A stretch of 64,000 nucleotides of DNA from Oopsacas minuta (GCA_024704765.1 JAKMXF010000299.1:434001-498000); one strand, 5' to 3'; numbered from the stretch's first letter, positions 1 through 13,110 are shown. The notes: generated by a model from the sequence alone, not told the origin. Made by a program: numbers and translations.

Positions 1-116
1 ATTATTCGGTTTGACCAACCTAGTACTGATGATATTCGGTTTGGGCCAACCTAATACTGATAATATCGGTTTGGACCAACCTAATTCTGAATACTGATAT
101 TCGGTTGCAACCTTGG
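1..116. repeat. Short tandem repeat, about 32-bp unit, cut by window edge
   Basis: At least three imperfect copies of a unit containing TTCGGTTTG, then CCAACCTA, then a variant of ATACTGATA are seen from the first base. The array probably continues left of the window. The copies differ by small substitutions and indels, so it is not a freshly amplified array. Confidence 0.75.
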
Positions 117-3100
117 TATTTGATATAGTGATAATACACAACCATTTTACTGTACCGACTATACAATAGTATAGCTGCCTAGTATAGTGCTTTTCTCATC
201 TACCGCGACCAAATATTTTGTTTCTGTCGTTCCTATATTGGATATTATGAGATTTTGGTCAGAAATATCTGCGTATTTGACTGAAACTATATGCTATATC
301 TATATGCTATATCTACTTGGGTGTTTCAAATTCTGATCATTACGTACTTATTTTTATACTTTAAATATATTTATTTCTAATTGAATTTTATTATTTTATT
401 CATTGCAATCCAACATATGTACATGTAGAACATGTTTATGTAGCAATCGCAATCAATAAATATGGACAGTCATGCAGAAGTTATTAAATATATATGTTGT
501 TACTACTGGCTGTTAATAATATTAATGCGTAATAATTTTTCTCATATTTTCTGAGAGCTAGCACCAATTTCGTTTCGATAAGATTATCTTCATTATGCAG
601 TAGACACTCACATAAATTCTACAAATGAATACGTTGCTGTTTGTTTTGAGAATTTTAGTAAGAAAGGTTTCAACTGTCTATAGCGTGTGTAATTCTACGT
701 AAAAAGTAAACACAGTTCAACGAGTTTGATGTTATTATTTGCCATGTGGAAAATTGTTTTTCCTGAATAATATTTAATTGAGAAGCCTTCACACTAAACT
801 ACCTTAAAGTGAGTATTACTAATGGCCTAAGTTTTTATTGTGGAACTTCGTTCATTAAAATTTTGTTCGCTTTTCCGGAGTTCGTATCAACTGGAGTAAT
901 GCCAATTGAAAAACCATAGTAGGGACCTAATTTTGTGTAAATACTGTGTTCATCTCAGAGTTGGAATCGAGTTCGAGTTTCTCGGTCGAGGCGCAATGCG
1001 CCGAGATCATCGCAAAACGACGAGCCCGTATTAGTTAAAATGTCAACAAAACATATTTTAGAGGAATTTCAGTTAATATCTACACTTCGGGTTCGGGTCG
1101 GGTTTGGGTTGAAGATCGTTGGGTTCTGAAAAGTGGACCTGATTCCAACTCTGGTTCATCTTATCTGGAAATTCGTATTAACCCCGTTAGTAATAACGAA
1201 GTTCCACTGTAATTGATTTCAATGGAGTCGAATAAATCTTTCATTTTAATCAAATATTGAATATTTAGCTATAAATATCTTTCTTGATGGAGGGCATCAA
1301 GAATCGTTTGATATAAAATATGATACTGACTCATTTTAGTTATCCCATCTTTAGTTATACGTGCTTGTTTAAGAATGTTAATAACCTTTGATGTGTATAA
1401 TCAGTATTAGACATTTATGTACAGTAGAATATATATATATGCCAGAATTAGTATAATCTTTTGTCATATACTTGACTTAGTTATGAGTATATCAAGGGAC
1501 ATTGAAAAGTTCGTGTGATCTTTATTATTATATTTCACTTGTTGTAATTCATTTTGCAAGAGATCTCAATAATTAGCATTGATCAATTACAGTTGACTGC
1601 GATTATATTATCTCGAACAGATTTTCATTTTCCCTTACAGGGGCGACGCAAACAGTCAGGCTATGGCCTGTAATGTTGTATGGCAGGGCCTGCACTTTAC
1701 AATAGATCAAGCCAATGGCCTGGCCGCTATTTAGTGCTTTCCGCGGCCCTTGCCTTAAGTTTGGAGATGCCAACTCTATTGTTATATTCCTACTTTTGAA
1801 GACATTCCTGATAGCTTATTAGTTACTAGATATTTATTATTTGATCTACCATATTTATTAATCACTTCCTGATTAGTTACACAATTAACTCTCATTTAAT
1901 AATTCGGCAATAGGTATGTACATGTGGAATCCCTAATTATTCCTAATTAGGTGAACATTATGCAATCACTTTTGTTTTTAGTAGTTAAATTTAGCATTTC
2001 ACACTATTACGCAACAACCACATTCTATAAATAGCATAGATACGTCAATCTTTTGCCTACTAAGAGAAATTCTTCACGATACGAAACACTTTGAAAGTTT
2101 TTACATTAGGAAGACCATTTTTTTTGAAATTATACTTTCGTATTTCAAAATACCTTTTTTCTGAGCAAAATATTCCATAGATTGTAATATACCCATTAAT
2201 TTAACTCTTATATAAATGACCTAAATTCAGTCCCTTAAATTCCTTTCAATGAGATAATACGAATTCCTGAATAAATTAGTACGGAGTACAATTTCCCATG
2301 GTATTTGTCTTATCGAGTGTCAAGTCCAGGGCGGCGCCACCGGTCCGGTTGCCCCGGTTCTAACCGGACTACTTATTGGTGTTGTTAGTACTGTTTCTAT
2401 GGTAAGTGACATTTCAACAGGATCACTTTCGTGAGGCTGCTATAATTTAACTGGACCACTTTAAAAAAAACTGTGCCGCCGGGCTTGATGCAACTAATAG
2501 TATTCATATGTTTATGTCACTTCTTTGTCAATACAATATCCGTGTACAATCCGTGTACAATTGTACATGTTTGTAGACGTACTTCTCTATTTCTAATGTA
2601 TTGACTGCATTGTTAAGCGTTCTTCACTGATATGAACGATGGCTAAATATCAATGTTTTGCTTGTAATATTTGGGTACTTCAGCTTTTTCAAAGTTTATA
2701 GTTCACGTACAATATGGAAAACTGAAACTGAGATTACAACAGTTGATAGATTTCAAGATAATTATTACTCTTTCATGTATGGTTGGTTATAGCTGGGAAA
2801 ATCGATGATTAAGCAAATATTACTTACTCACCTTTCCACGTTTACACTTGGTAGTTTGTGGTGACTAACCAATATACTGAAATGTTTAAACCAGTCACCT
2901 GTTGAGAAAATGCTCAAAGCATCATTCTTGTTATTACACTACACTTGTGACTGGAAGTGACACTAAATCTTATGATGTTCTAGTAGAATATGTTCTTATT
3001 GCTGTGTAATAGGTATATATGTTACGTATTGGTATTAGCCAATCTGTAATAAATATTCAGCTTTTCTTAGCAATTAGACAATATATTTGTTTCGGTTTGA

Positions 3101-5850
3101 GTAAATTTCATTTTCAAGTTTTGATTTCTTTGATTTTCTTTGATTATTTCGGATCATTTCTGGTAAGTGGTCCCTTTCATATATTTATATATCTGTCATT
3201 TTGGAGTGTACAGCCCCCAGACACGTCATTGCAGTCAACATTTCCTCATCTGTGCTTTGTGCATAATTTGTAACCTCTTTTTTTCTAATCATCCGAAATT
3301 TCTGGGCTAGTTGCAAAGAGTTCAAATAATCAAAGTTACAGTGAAAGTGAACACGATTGATGATTACCCTAAGAATTATAGATATTGTTTCAATGAATTC
3401 ACGAACTTTGATTCCCGCGTTCATACGATTGTTTATACAAATGCATATATCAGTGAGTGCATTATACTTCTGGATAAATCATTCATTCAAATATGTTTCT
3501 ATCCGCTTTATTTCTCCAAAAATGTTCTTTGTTTCCTGTTGCAATGATTTGTTCATAAGTTTGATTAGTTAATTATCCCATGAATTAACAGTTTTTCTAC
3601 CAATTTTAGTCGCCATATTGTATAAACATTAATAATGGCCACAATTAAATCTTTCATTTTGCTTTTTCAGAAATTTTAATCTTTACAAAACGATATATGG
3701 AATTTGCTGGCTATGTGATATTGTACAATGCAAATAGACGAGTATCTCACACTATTTCACATTTATTAATTTTAATTTTCGCGGATTACGAATCATACCA
3801 ATACCAACGCGTTAGAAGCCTTCTATAATAAATTGAGAAAATCTTGTAATGTCTAAATTTAGAAAAATGGCGCTTTTTCGAATTATCCCCACATATTTCT
3901 AATTTTGTGGTTTGTAATTACATTTTACATCACTTTCCATAATTTTAATGATTTACTTGGGTCTTTACTCGTAGTTACATATAATTTTTAAGTCAAATAT
4001 GTTACTACGAAAATGTAGCAACCTTTAGTGACTTTGGGGATTTGTAATTAGTTGCTACGAATAAAAACTCTTAATTCATTTAATTGTATAATCCAAAACT
4101 TTTGAATATTTTTCTGTTTTTTATTGAAAATTTCAGTTTTACGTATGAATCTTTCGCCACTTTCTAAAAATCTCCTACGGAATCCAAATATTTCGTTCAA
4201 AACTTGCGAATCACTATTGAGATGGTTATGGAGCTTACTGCTCTTTATTGACCACGGTTACAATTACAAGTATTATTATTCTATTGGGAGTTATAGTTAA
4301 CTGCGGTCGTTGAATATTCAATTTTATTGGTTTTCTTACTGCATTTAGTTATGTAAATCAATTATCGACGTCTCTAACTGTCAGTATATTAAATTAATGT
4401 CGCAAAACCCTTTGGTCAATTCTCAAAAAGAGAAGAGAAATTGTTGCGGGCTATCTTTTCAGAATTATCCATCAAATATTTTTTCCATAATTAACTTGTA
4501 AATTCTACCTAATTAGTGGATGATGCAATTCTATTTTCAAATATAATTACATATGGCTGTTTTGATAAGTTTCCAACTACAATTCATATATTTATACTTA
4601 ATTTTCCTAATATGTGAAGTTGTAACACGTGCGTGTTATTTGTTGATCACGTTTTAAGTTGTTTTTATACTTTTAAGAATTATTTGCTATTGAAGCCTCA
4701 TATAATTGCCTGTCTTAGACAATACAAGACATTTAGCTATTATCTCTGAATATTAATTATTCAACTTATCATATGGAAAGTCACCGGATCCCATATTCAT
4801 TTTTATTATAGTTTCACGTATTGAATAGATTCCCATAATGACTGATAATTAGTTCAATAATTCTAATTTTACAATTAATTAACCTAGATAAATTCTATTA
4901 TTAAACTTGTTAAAAATTTGTACTAATTATATGTGATGACAAGTCACCTAAGTTGATGTAATGACCTGATATTGCACTGTGAATAACCAAATTTATGGAC
5001 GTATTAAATACATACCTTCCCTCTTTATGATTAAAATTTTATCTCTTTAAAAGAGCCACTATGTATACATAGTTTAATCATAGAAGTAAACAGGGACGTA
5101 GTTAAACCTTGGCCAATGAGACCTGGCCCTGGGTATCAAATTCGATATGTAATTTAATTCTTTGTTACTAACTAAATATTCAGGTATCCGGCCCAGTCCC
5201 GAAAACTTTCGTGGAACTTATAGAAATAACACTGTATACTTTCTGATATGTAATACAGTGGATTTCGCCTATTAGCAAGTCGTATTTGCACGAATTTCCC
5301 TTACTAATTCGCGAACTTGCTATTAGAGCGATTATTACAATACAAAATGGACTCGATGATTCTGAAAAAGTGGTACATGCTTAAAATTCGCGACCATAAT
5401 TATATATTAGGCGTAAATTTTCGCTACCACATTACGTCCAACAAAACTACACTCTGACTGTGAATTTTTTCTTTATCTGAAACACGATTCGTTAATAACA
5501 CAGAAATCTGCTCTCTCTAATTTCTTCCAAAACTGACCTCACTTAATCTAGTCACGGTTATTCTATTATATATTTTATATAAGATTACAGAATTACTGCT
5601 AGGATTCCCTATATACAATATTCAATTTGATGGAATTGCACATGCGCTGAATTTTCTGTCAATTGAGAGCATTGTATAATCAAAGTTGATTTATGTTCAT
5701 TATGCATCTCTGTAATTTCAATGTTGATTCCACGAATTATATTCAATGATGTGTGCTCTTTTGTGTTACAGTCTACTTGTAACAATTCTAAAAACATTAG
5801 TTTACAATTTTGAACTCTCCCTACAATATGCTCTACGTAATGAAGCTATT
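117..5850. other. Gene-free stretch with degraded repeats
   Basis: No open frame here has recognisable protein similarity or convincing splice-bounded coding sequence; the short frames around 3.0-3.6 kb look like chance. The stretch is AT-rich. It contains a GC-richer patch at 1640-1760, a patch near 970-1025 resembling one near 26.6 kb, an imperfect inverted repeat at about 2319-2498, and a half-element with a CAGTGGATTTCGCC end at about 5262. Promoter or 5' untranslated exons of the tuberin gene may lie near its right end but could not be identified. Confidence 0.5.
2319..2498. repeat. Imperfect inverted repeat, possible hAT-type MITE
   Basis: The left end reads TCAAGTCCAGGGCGGCG. The right end, on the other strand, reads TCAAGCCCGGCGGCAC. 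The two ends are GC-rich in an AT-rich setting and pair imperfectly. No clean target duplication was found, so the assignment is tentative. Confidence 0.35.
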
Positions 5851-6091
5851 ATACTTTTTGCTGTTATAGTTGGGTTTCCTTGAATTTTTCCTTCCATCTC
5901 AAAGAATATTATTCCAATACAATATGCCTTATACATTGGTTGAACACTCCATTAAATGCAGCTCTTGTATAAATAGACCAATTGTGTTCAACTGCATTAC
6001 TTCCAATTATACTTCGAATTCAGCTGTTTTTAACTTAATTTTACTCTCCAATGAATTATTACTATTTCTAATTCTACTTCAGATCTCGCTT

Positions 6092-9000
6092 ATGAATACC
6101 GAATCAATTCGATTTTTATCAACTCGTCTCAATCATATATGCAAAAAATCAATGGAATCGCTTCCCAATAAAGAAAAGAAAAGTTCTGGCACTCTAAACA
6201 AATTTTTATCGATGTTCAAGGTGAATACGCATCAGAGTCAGGGACAGTTTCACCAGAACGAGCGAGAAATAATTCAGCGAATAACTAACGGACACGTTCT
6301 CTCGATGCATGATCTCGATCCTCTCAATCAAGATCAGCTGTTAGAACGACGATGTGATATCCTCCACCATTTGGGCAATAGTGTTGCAACTAGACAAATA
6401 CCAACTCAGACAGTTGACAACCTAATGGATACAATAGTAGATCTACTCGATGCAAACCATTCTACTCATATACGCCGGGCTGTACTATCTTTCCTCTGTG
6501 ACTTGACTACAGGACAATATGCACATCTTCCATTACGTGGCCGCATATTAAATATTCTCATAAAACAACCGCTGCAGCCAGATGAAGGGGATCTCAAAAT
6601 GAAACTGTTGGCAGTTGTCACTCGAAACGCTCTTGATGTAGCGGATCTGAGTGATGAAATCCTCTCTTTCCTATACAAAATACTTGATAGTTTGGATTCA
6701 GTTCCAACAGATGTATTCATCTCAATTCTAATTTCGTTCATCACTAACGAAATGAATGATATCCCCGAAGAATCATTGTCTGAGTTAATATCAAAAGTAG
6801 CGAACAGAAGTTTGGGATCTGTTACAGGGGAAGAACATAACTTTTTGCCATTTTTTCACGACATTATTTCAAACATAAAGATCCCTCGATCCTGTCTCCC
6901 GGCATTAATACTCGCGTTATGCTACAATGTCAATCTATCTCAACATTCAGAAGAATCCTGGAACATAACAAAATTGACTATTGTCTCGTGTCAACTTTCG
7001 CCTGTCGTACGATCTCTGTGTGATCAAATAGAGCAGTCATATTCCTCTCACGAAAAGGTCGACGGAGAGGTGACAAGAGGCGCAATTCTGCTACTTTCTT
7101 ACTCTCTATGGGGACCCCATGCTCAGCCTGACCTAATGCATTACTTCTCAAATGTTCTATCGTATATATTGAGAGCTATAAGATGTAGTCCGCATCCATC
7201 TGTTTGGTATGAGATATGCTTGTCTATCAATAGTCTAGTACAGAAATACGGATACACAATCAATAATGATAAGATCTGGGAGAAAATACTGAACATTTGC
7301 CATAATTTAAAAACTCTTATATTTCCTAATTTGAAGAATTCGCCTGAAGTCATCCAGACTTTCAAACAGTTACTGGCAAGCTTAGAGAATTTCTGTTTTT
7401 CCGACGAGATTTCCTATTTCAAGCAACGTCCACTTATTGTATTACAACTTTTTGAAGAGATGAGGCCTTACCACTCCGAAGCAAACGTAATTGCATTTAT
7501 CAATTACAAAACACGAGGATTCCACTTCAATACAAATCAATGGATTGAGAAACTATACAATTTTGCATTATCTTTCTTTATACAAGAATCCCGTGTGAAT
7601 GTACGTATCAGATCTTTCCAAGTGATTCGTGAACAATTCTACTCCGCATGTAATATGTATGGGGATCAATTATTACGTGACGTCATTTTACACATGTTTA
7701 CTACATTCCCTCATGATCCACCTCAAGTTAAACTCTCTCTAATTCATTTCGTTACAGATTTATGTGCGATGAAGACAAACTATTTCGACACATTATTCTC
7801 TATTCTCTCACAACCTCTTGAAAAGGAACATCTTAAAAGAGTTGAATTCGAATCTCATTCAAAAGTTCTACTAGCTGTGGTAGAAGGTATGTGCCAGACA
7901 TTTCATAAAAAGATGGATCATTCTTCTTCAAAACACGTTCTACTCATTTATATCAAATTAATCGAATCATTAGAAAACATCTACAATTCTGAATCCATAT
8001 ATAAACAACCTTTAGCCATTGCCTTACGTGGAAATATATTCGTCACTCTTCTATCTCTTCGTGCTGATCCAAAAGGCTATGTTGGTTATCAAAAAGAAGG
8101 AGGAACAATTCGTTATTCATCTCATCTCCACTGCGGTAATTCTGAACCCAAGAGTACTACGAGTCATCTCGCGTCTCCCGTGGACCCTAACTCCCTCCCA
8201 CCTAAAGCAACAACCCTCGACTCAAACAAACTATTCGAGAAGGTTATAATGCTAGCATTTACAAGAGAACATGACTATGGAATGCTTCAGTGTGTGTTTC
8301 GTCACTTGAATGATCTTCTATACAACAAGATATGGGTATTATCTGGTGAGATTAATCTCAATACATTCTGTGAGCATCTAATCACTCTAACTAACTTCGA
8401 TAACATTTTGCTATCAGGTTACGAATACAGAGATTTCTCTGCTTCAGCCTACCTCACTTTAATACCCATTACATCATATATGAACTTACTCGATCCTAAT
8501 ACCCAGAATAAATTAATCCTAGCATTAGTTAACGGAGTAATGGATATTAAATCTAGTGCTAATGAGGAATGTCTAGATGCACTTACTATCTGCTCAGTTG
8601 AGACCCCAGGGATCCTAACTCGCTATATAGCTGATATTATAGACAATCTGAAACGATTATCTAATGTAAAGTCTATGGCAGTACCAATACTGAAATTCCT
8701 ATCATTGATAATACACGTTCCAGAGCTATATTCAGATTTCACACACCAGCAATACATGATAGTTCTAGCACTTACTAAATCGTTTACAGATAGTCAAGTG
8801 TTTACCCGGTACGTGGTTTCACTAGCTTACCAAATGATCGGAGCATGGTTTATTCGATCCAGATTGCAGTTTCGGAAGAAACTAGCCGCTTATCTCATCA
8901 AATCTTTCAGTAAGAATTTAGATGAACCATATATGGGACCTGACTACTCTAGCATTAAACTACCCTCCAAAAGTCAGGACAAACATCGTGCTCTCTCCAC

Positions 9001-10948
9001 CAGTGAGCTTCCTCGTCATCCAGACTACACAGCTGATCTGAAACAAGCCTGTATGGATATGCTAGTCCGGTACTGCTACTCCAATACATCTACACATATT
9101 GATAGATCTCCGTTAGCTGATTACTTGTTGTCTGGTGGACAGTACAAGACATGGATGATAGGTAGCATTCTAGTGACGATACAAACAAGCTCTGGCGTAG
9201 AGGGAGAGGAGAGAGAAGGAACATGTGAACGCTGTAACGCCCTGCAAACTTTAAACCATACAAATACACCACTCTTCAATCAAACAGCTTCTGAGCATTT
9301 ATCTCCAAATGCTAAAGCTTGTTTCAGTGCAGAACAGACAGATACAGCAGTAGTAGACACTAGTAATTGTTCTTGCTGGTGTAAAGGCTGGGCAGAGGTT
9401 AAAGTACGAAGACCTACAGGAGATTGTAACTGGTTAATGCGTATACAGAATAGACTGAATATATACAGATCTCCTAATCCAGGAGAGCCCATATGTCTAG
9501 CCGCGTTTATACAGGACATAAACCTCCCTAAGACAAGTAGATCCTCTTCCTCCGATTCTAGAGAGGGTACTCCCACCCTCCTCATGAGGTCTATAAAGAG
9601 TACCACACCCAGCCCTCTACTAGTACCGAAGCATAATAGCTCTCCTGACCTGAATGATACAAATCAACATATCTCTATAGACAGTGAATCCTTAGTACAT
9701 TCTGATTCTGATAGAACTGAGCATAGTGTATTACCGGGAGATAGCTCTTCTCTAAGTATTCCTACTTCTCCAGTATCTCCACCGCTTTCTCTTACACCAT
9801 TACTATCCTATGAACGTGACATTCTACAGACTGAAAGTATTAATAACTCCTCAGGGATTGATGAGACTCCGTTAGGGTTTGCTGGAAATAGGAATTCTCC
9901 TCTACTCACTAGTAGTCCCCCTCAAATCGTCAAACCTCGCTCTAACTCAACTGACTCAGATCATTTCTCATCACAATCCAGTTCTCCACCTCTCTCTGTC
10001 ACACCCTCCAGCACCATATGTCGTTCTCACTCCCCAGAAGCACCTGGAGGTAACAAACGATTCAGATTCACACCCAGTGAATACGAGCCACACAGCACTT
10101 CACTAGACCAACCAGCAATACGTACTTCTGATACAGACCCGTCCTTCATATTCCTACAGCTTTATCAAGGTGGTCAATTCGGTAACATGAATACTCCTAT
10201 ACTCCTTGACTGTCCTCAAGTAGAAGAAAAGCTACGTAAGCAAACCAAGAACTCTATCAAAGTGCTAGATCTTATTCTACCATTCTATAACCACGCGCTA
10301 GGCGTTATCTACATGGACCATGGACAGACTACAGAACGTCAGCTACTGAACAATACTAGAGGTTCAGAGAGGTATAACAAGTTCCTATGTGGCCTGGGAG
10401 AATTCATAGATGTATCCAACTCCGACAAATATCAACTTTGGGTTGGCGGACTCCAAAGTGACGACTGCCGCTATACATTCCATTGGCAAGATGACATCAC
10501 CCAGGTAGCTTTCCACATTGCTACATTTATGTCAAACTTACCTCATGACCCTGGTTGTACAAACAAGAAACGTCACATCGGTAATGATAATGTTATAATT
10601 ATCTACAAAGATTCTACCCGACCTTACCAACAAGGCTTAATTACGAGTGAAAAGACTCTAGTTGAAATCGTGATAGAACCTCTACCTTGTCTACTCAACA
10701 AGATAACTGTCTTATATAAGGAAGATATTGAGGGTATTCAAGCACTTAGATCCTGCTATGCAGTTGATAGTGTACTCGCGATTTATGTTCGCCAGCTTGC
10801 TATCCTTTCTGATGTCGCTGTTAAACTTTCTCGTGGTGAACCTTCTAACTGGGTTGCTCGACTACAACTTATCAAAAAGATACGAGAACGTCATGAAGCT
10901 GGGCAAACACTTCCCGAAACTCCTGCAGACTTTACCCTCTATACATAG
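6092..10948 (+). CDS. TSC2: Tuberin (TSC2), GTPase-activating protein for Rheb, single exon
   Basis: Tuberin partners hamartin in the TSC complex and switches off Rheb, restraining mTORC1 at the lysosome. The frame gives about 1618 residues (human about 1807). The N-terminal half is a long helical-repeat region. Near residue 1100 is the family-specific segment with WAEVKVRRPTG and NWLM. A Ser/Pro-rich linker follows, then a C-terminal RapGAP domain from about residue 1349 (FIFLQLYQ, YNKFLCGLGEFI, HWQDDITQVAFHIATFM). The catalytic asparagine thumb is present in KKRHIGNDN (Asn about 1498), so the GAP should be active. The frame is open upstream to 5870, but that part is hydrophobic and contains acceptor-like sites (near 5868 and 6082). 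I therefore chose the ATG at 6092; an in-frame ATG at 5924 is the alternative. A 4.9-kb uninterrupted frame is unusual for this normally many-exon gene. Confidence 0.95.
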   Translation: MNTESIRFLSTRLNHICKKSMESLPNKEKKSSGTLNKFLSMFKVNTHQSQGQFHQNEREIIQRITNGHVLSMHDLDPLNQDQLLERRCDILHHLGNSVATRQIPTQTVDNLMDTIVDLLDANHSTHIRRAVLSFLCDLTTGQYAHLPLRGRILNILIKQPLQPDEGDLKMKLLAVVTRNALDVADLSDEILSFLYKILDSLDSVPTDVFISILISFITNEMNDIPEESLSELISKVANRSLGSVTGEEHNFLPFFHDIISNIKIPRSCLPALILALCYNVNLSQHSEESWNITKLTIVSCQLSPVVRSLCDQIEQSYSSHEKVDGEVTRGAILLLSYSLWGPHAQPDLMHYFSNVLSYILRAIRCSPHPSVWYEICLSINSLVQKYGYTINNDKIWEKILNICHNLKTLIFPNLKNSPEVIQTFKQLLASLENFCFSDEISYFKQRPLIVLQLFEEMRPYHSEANVIAFINYKTRGFHFNTNQWIEKLYNFALSFFIQESRVNVRIRSFQVIREQFYSACNMYGDQLLRDVILHMFTTFPHDPPQVKLSLIHFVTDLCAMKTNYFDTLFSILSQPLEKEHLKRVEFESHSKVLLAVVEGMCQTFHKKMDHSSSKHVLLIYIKLIESLENIYNSESIYKQPLAIALRGNIFVTLLSLRADPKGYVGYQKEGGTIRYSSHLHCGNSEPKSTTSHLASPVDPNSLPPKATTLDSNKLFEKVIMLAFTREHDYGMLQCVFRHLNDLLYNKIWVLSGEINLNTFCEHLITLTNFDNILLSGYEYRDFSASAYLTLIPITSYMNLLDPNTQNKLILALVNGVMDIKSSANEECLDALTICSVETPGILTRYIADIIDNLKRLSNVKSMAVPILKFLSLIIHVPELYSDFTHQQYMIVLALTKSFTDSQVFTRYVVSLAYQMIGAWFIRSRLQFRKKLAAYLIKSFSKNLDEPYMGPDYSSIKLPSKSQDKHRALSTSELPRHPDYTADLKQACMDMLVRYCYSNTSTHIDRSPLADYLLSGGQYKTWMIGSILVTIQTSSGVEGEEREGTCERCNALQTLNHTNTPLFNQTASEHLSPNAKACFSAEQTDTAVVDTSNCSCWCKGWAEVKVRRPTGDCNWLMRIQNRLNIYRSPNPGEPICLAAFIQDINLPKTSRSSSSDSREGTPTLLMRSIKSTTPSPLLVPKHNSSPDLNDTNQHISIDSESLVHSDSDRTEHSVLPGDSSSLSIPTSPVSPPLSLTPLLSYERDILQTESINNSSGIDETPLGFAGNRNSPLLTSSPPQIVKPRSNSTDSDHFSSQSSSPPLSVTPSSTICRSHSPEAPGGNKRFRFTPSEYEPHSTSLDQPAIRTSDTDPSFIFLQLYQGGQFGNMNTPILLDCPQVEEKLRKQTKNSIKVLDLILPFYNHALGVIYMDHGQTTERQLLNNTRGSERYNKFLCGLGEFIDVSNSDKYQLWVGGLQSDDCRYTFHWQDDITQVAFHIATFMSNLPHDPGCTNKKRHIGNDNVIIIYKDSTRPYQQGLITSEKTLVEIVIEPLPCLLNKITVLYKEDIEGIQALRSCYAVDSVLAIYVRQLAILSDVAVKLSRGEPSNWVARLQLIKKIRERHEAGQTLPETPADFTLYT

Positions 10949-13108
10949 TCTAGTTTTATCTGTACATAGATTCTCCTGGGATCTAACTTTAGGAATATTT
11001 AATTTCAAATTTAGGCTTTCCAATTATTCTTACTATTCTAACCTTCCTTAACTTAGGAATTGTATGTATATGTGACAACTTCCCAACATTACATTGCTCT
11101 CATAAATACAACTACTACTAATATATTGCATTACTTTGTTTGAATCTTTTATTTACAAAGTTTACTTTTCTAGGGTGTAATATAATATAATTACTATTCT
11201 AATTGGTTACTACAGTCAACATCTGGTAACTCGAACGAATATTCACGTTAGGCGGAGTTTACTGTATGTTCAATTTATTTTTAATGACAAACTCTGAAGT
11301 ACATGCAAATATGATTCAAATTCTTTAATCTAGGATGATTTAAATTTACACCTAAAAGTGTGACAATATGATAAATATGTACATTTTGAGATTAATATTT
11401 TGTAAAAATGCAATTCACGCCATACGGATCCGATTACCCCAGTTAACACTAACCCCAAGATCATTTGGAATTAAAATTTATCGCTTAAAGCTGCAGAATA
11501 TCCCAGATTTTAGTATACATTTTCAGCTATAAACCTACCCACATAATAATCTAACTATTGTGATAGTGTAATTCTTTGTAATAATATATATATTATATTA
11601 TGATATCACCGCACATAAACTCCTCTGCTATCGTTATACGCTTATGTACATGATTATTCAGAGATTGCTTTAATTACATTTCATTTATTTTTATGCAAGT
11701 GGGATATATTGTCCCACATACACATAGTTCTCACATTTTAGGAGATATCTATTTGTAATTCAAGTTTCCATAAATTCGAATATGCCAGCTTTAGATAGTA
11801 AATCATATAATATACCCTCGCTAATCCAAAAACATAGCATTGATTAGATTATTCCTAATTGATAATCATTAAATGATTCACTCTACAATTCTACAGTTCA
11901 CAAAATATTATATTACTTCCACCATAGTAATTGACTTATATTTTGTAATCCTGATTTCCTTGATTTCGTCTCTCCTTATCACTAATATTTGCATATAATA
12001 AAATGTGGAGTGTACTCGCTCACAGGGTCGAGTGTAGCCTTAATCCCGAATTCCAAGCCTGGGATTGGATCTCTGAAATTCCGGGATTCCGAATGACAAT
12101 CTATATCTCAAAATACATGTATATTATCATCAAACGTAGCCTAAAAATACGTAATATTCTCCCTATAATTAAACTTTAGTGCAAATATGCGATATCTGCA
12201 CATCAACATTTCCGACAATGTGAATTGGGAGCATTGTTAATACCGAAAAAGGAAAAAAACTCTCCTAAAACATGTTTGAATTTAATGCAAACTAAGCTGT
12301 AAGAAATTGGCATAGAAAGTTATCCTACATATTTGTACTCTATTTGGTATAATATCTTCTCTATTGTTTAGGCTTGGATAGGCCATTAATTTTATTGGAT
12401 AATAATAATATTTACTATTTTTCTAAGCGTGATACTAATCTCAGGATCTCGGGATTTGGAAAACAGTAATTCTAAGTGTAGTTCTGAATTTACCTGCATC
12501 TGTACATGAAATTCTTCACAAACCTGTATGTATGTGATCATGCATACTCGACCCGCTCAGCATCACCCTCGACTCTTTAACACCTCATATTTGGAACTTT
12601 TAAATTATCTTCTCATATTAAATCACTGAAATGTTAGGTTTAATCACTTTACACACATTCAATACCAAATTTCAAATTTCAATTCTTACTAGATCTTCAA
12701 ACTTTTACAAATACGTAACGAAAAAATAAGTATTATCAATTTACACAATACGTATATTATATGCTATGATAAGAGCCAATTTCGTATACAACGGTATTAA
12801 CATTGAATTTCAGAGCTCCTTTAATCAAGAATGATAATATAACATAAGAATTATCATGTGAATATTTTCTATTGTTTGAAGAGATGATAGTACAACCCAT
12901 AAATAGTGGCTTGCCTACGGTTCGATTAAAGGGAATATTCTCAAATTGAACTTGTATTGGGAGCATGCATATGTATTCTTATAGAATAGGGCACGAGTAG
13001 ATAATAAGAAATTCTAAATTATCTTGTTTTGGTTAGATCTCAGTTACAAAATATTATCACGAGTACTACTGCTAATTTTGCTACTGTTATGTTCAGTCGA
13101 CAGACTGG
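10949..13108. other. Intergenic region between TSC2 and RASA1
   Basis: No coding similarity was seen. It holds a 52-bp MITE relic at 11213-11264 and AT-rich sequence with fragments of the dispersed repeat also seen near 30.6 kb. Upstream RASA1 exons, which should encode its N-terminus before the first SH2 domain, may lie here or further on, but none could be recognised. Confidence 0.5.
11213..11264. mobile_element. Miniature pogo-like MITE relic
   Basis: It is flanked by TA on both sides. The left end starts CAGTCAACATC and the right end finishes GGAGTTTACTG. The left end matches the core of the palindrome at 47.8 kb, while the right end resembles the family at 37.7 and 45.4 kb, so this looks like a recombined or internally deleted copy. 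Confidence 0.55.
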
Positions 13109-13110
13109 TA

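Noticed and set aside
3019..3572. Several overlapping open frames of 70-85 codons
   Set aside because: No similarity recognised, biased AT-rich amino-acid content, both strands open at once, and no splice signals in support.
5870..6091. Open frame extending TSC2 upstream by 74 codons
   Set aside because: The first codon is TTG, the stretch is hydrophobic and unlike any tuberin, and acceptor-like sites precede both 5870 and 6083. It is more likely intron or 5' leader.
8019..8249. Alternative-frame open reading frame within TSC2
   Set aside because: Shadow of a strongly supported coding frame; no similarity of its own.
9280..9606. 108-codon minus-strand frame within TSC2
   Set aside because: It mirrors the low-complexity and WAEVKVRRPTG coding region of TSC2 and shows no recognisable protein.
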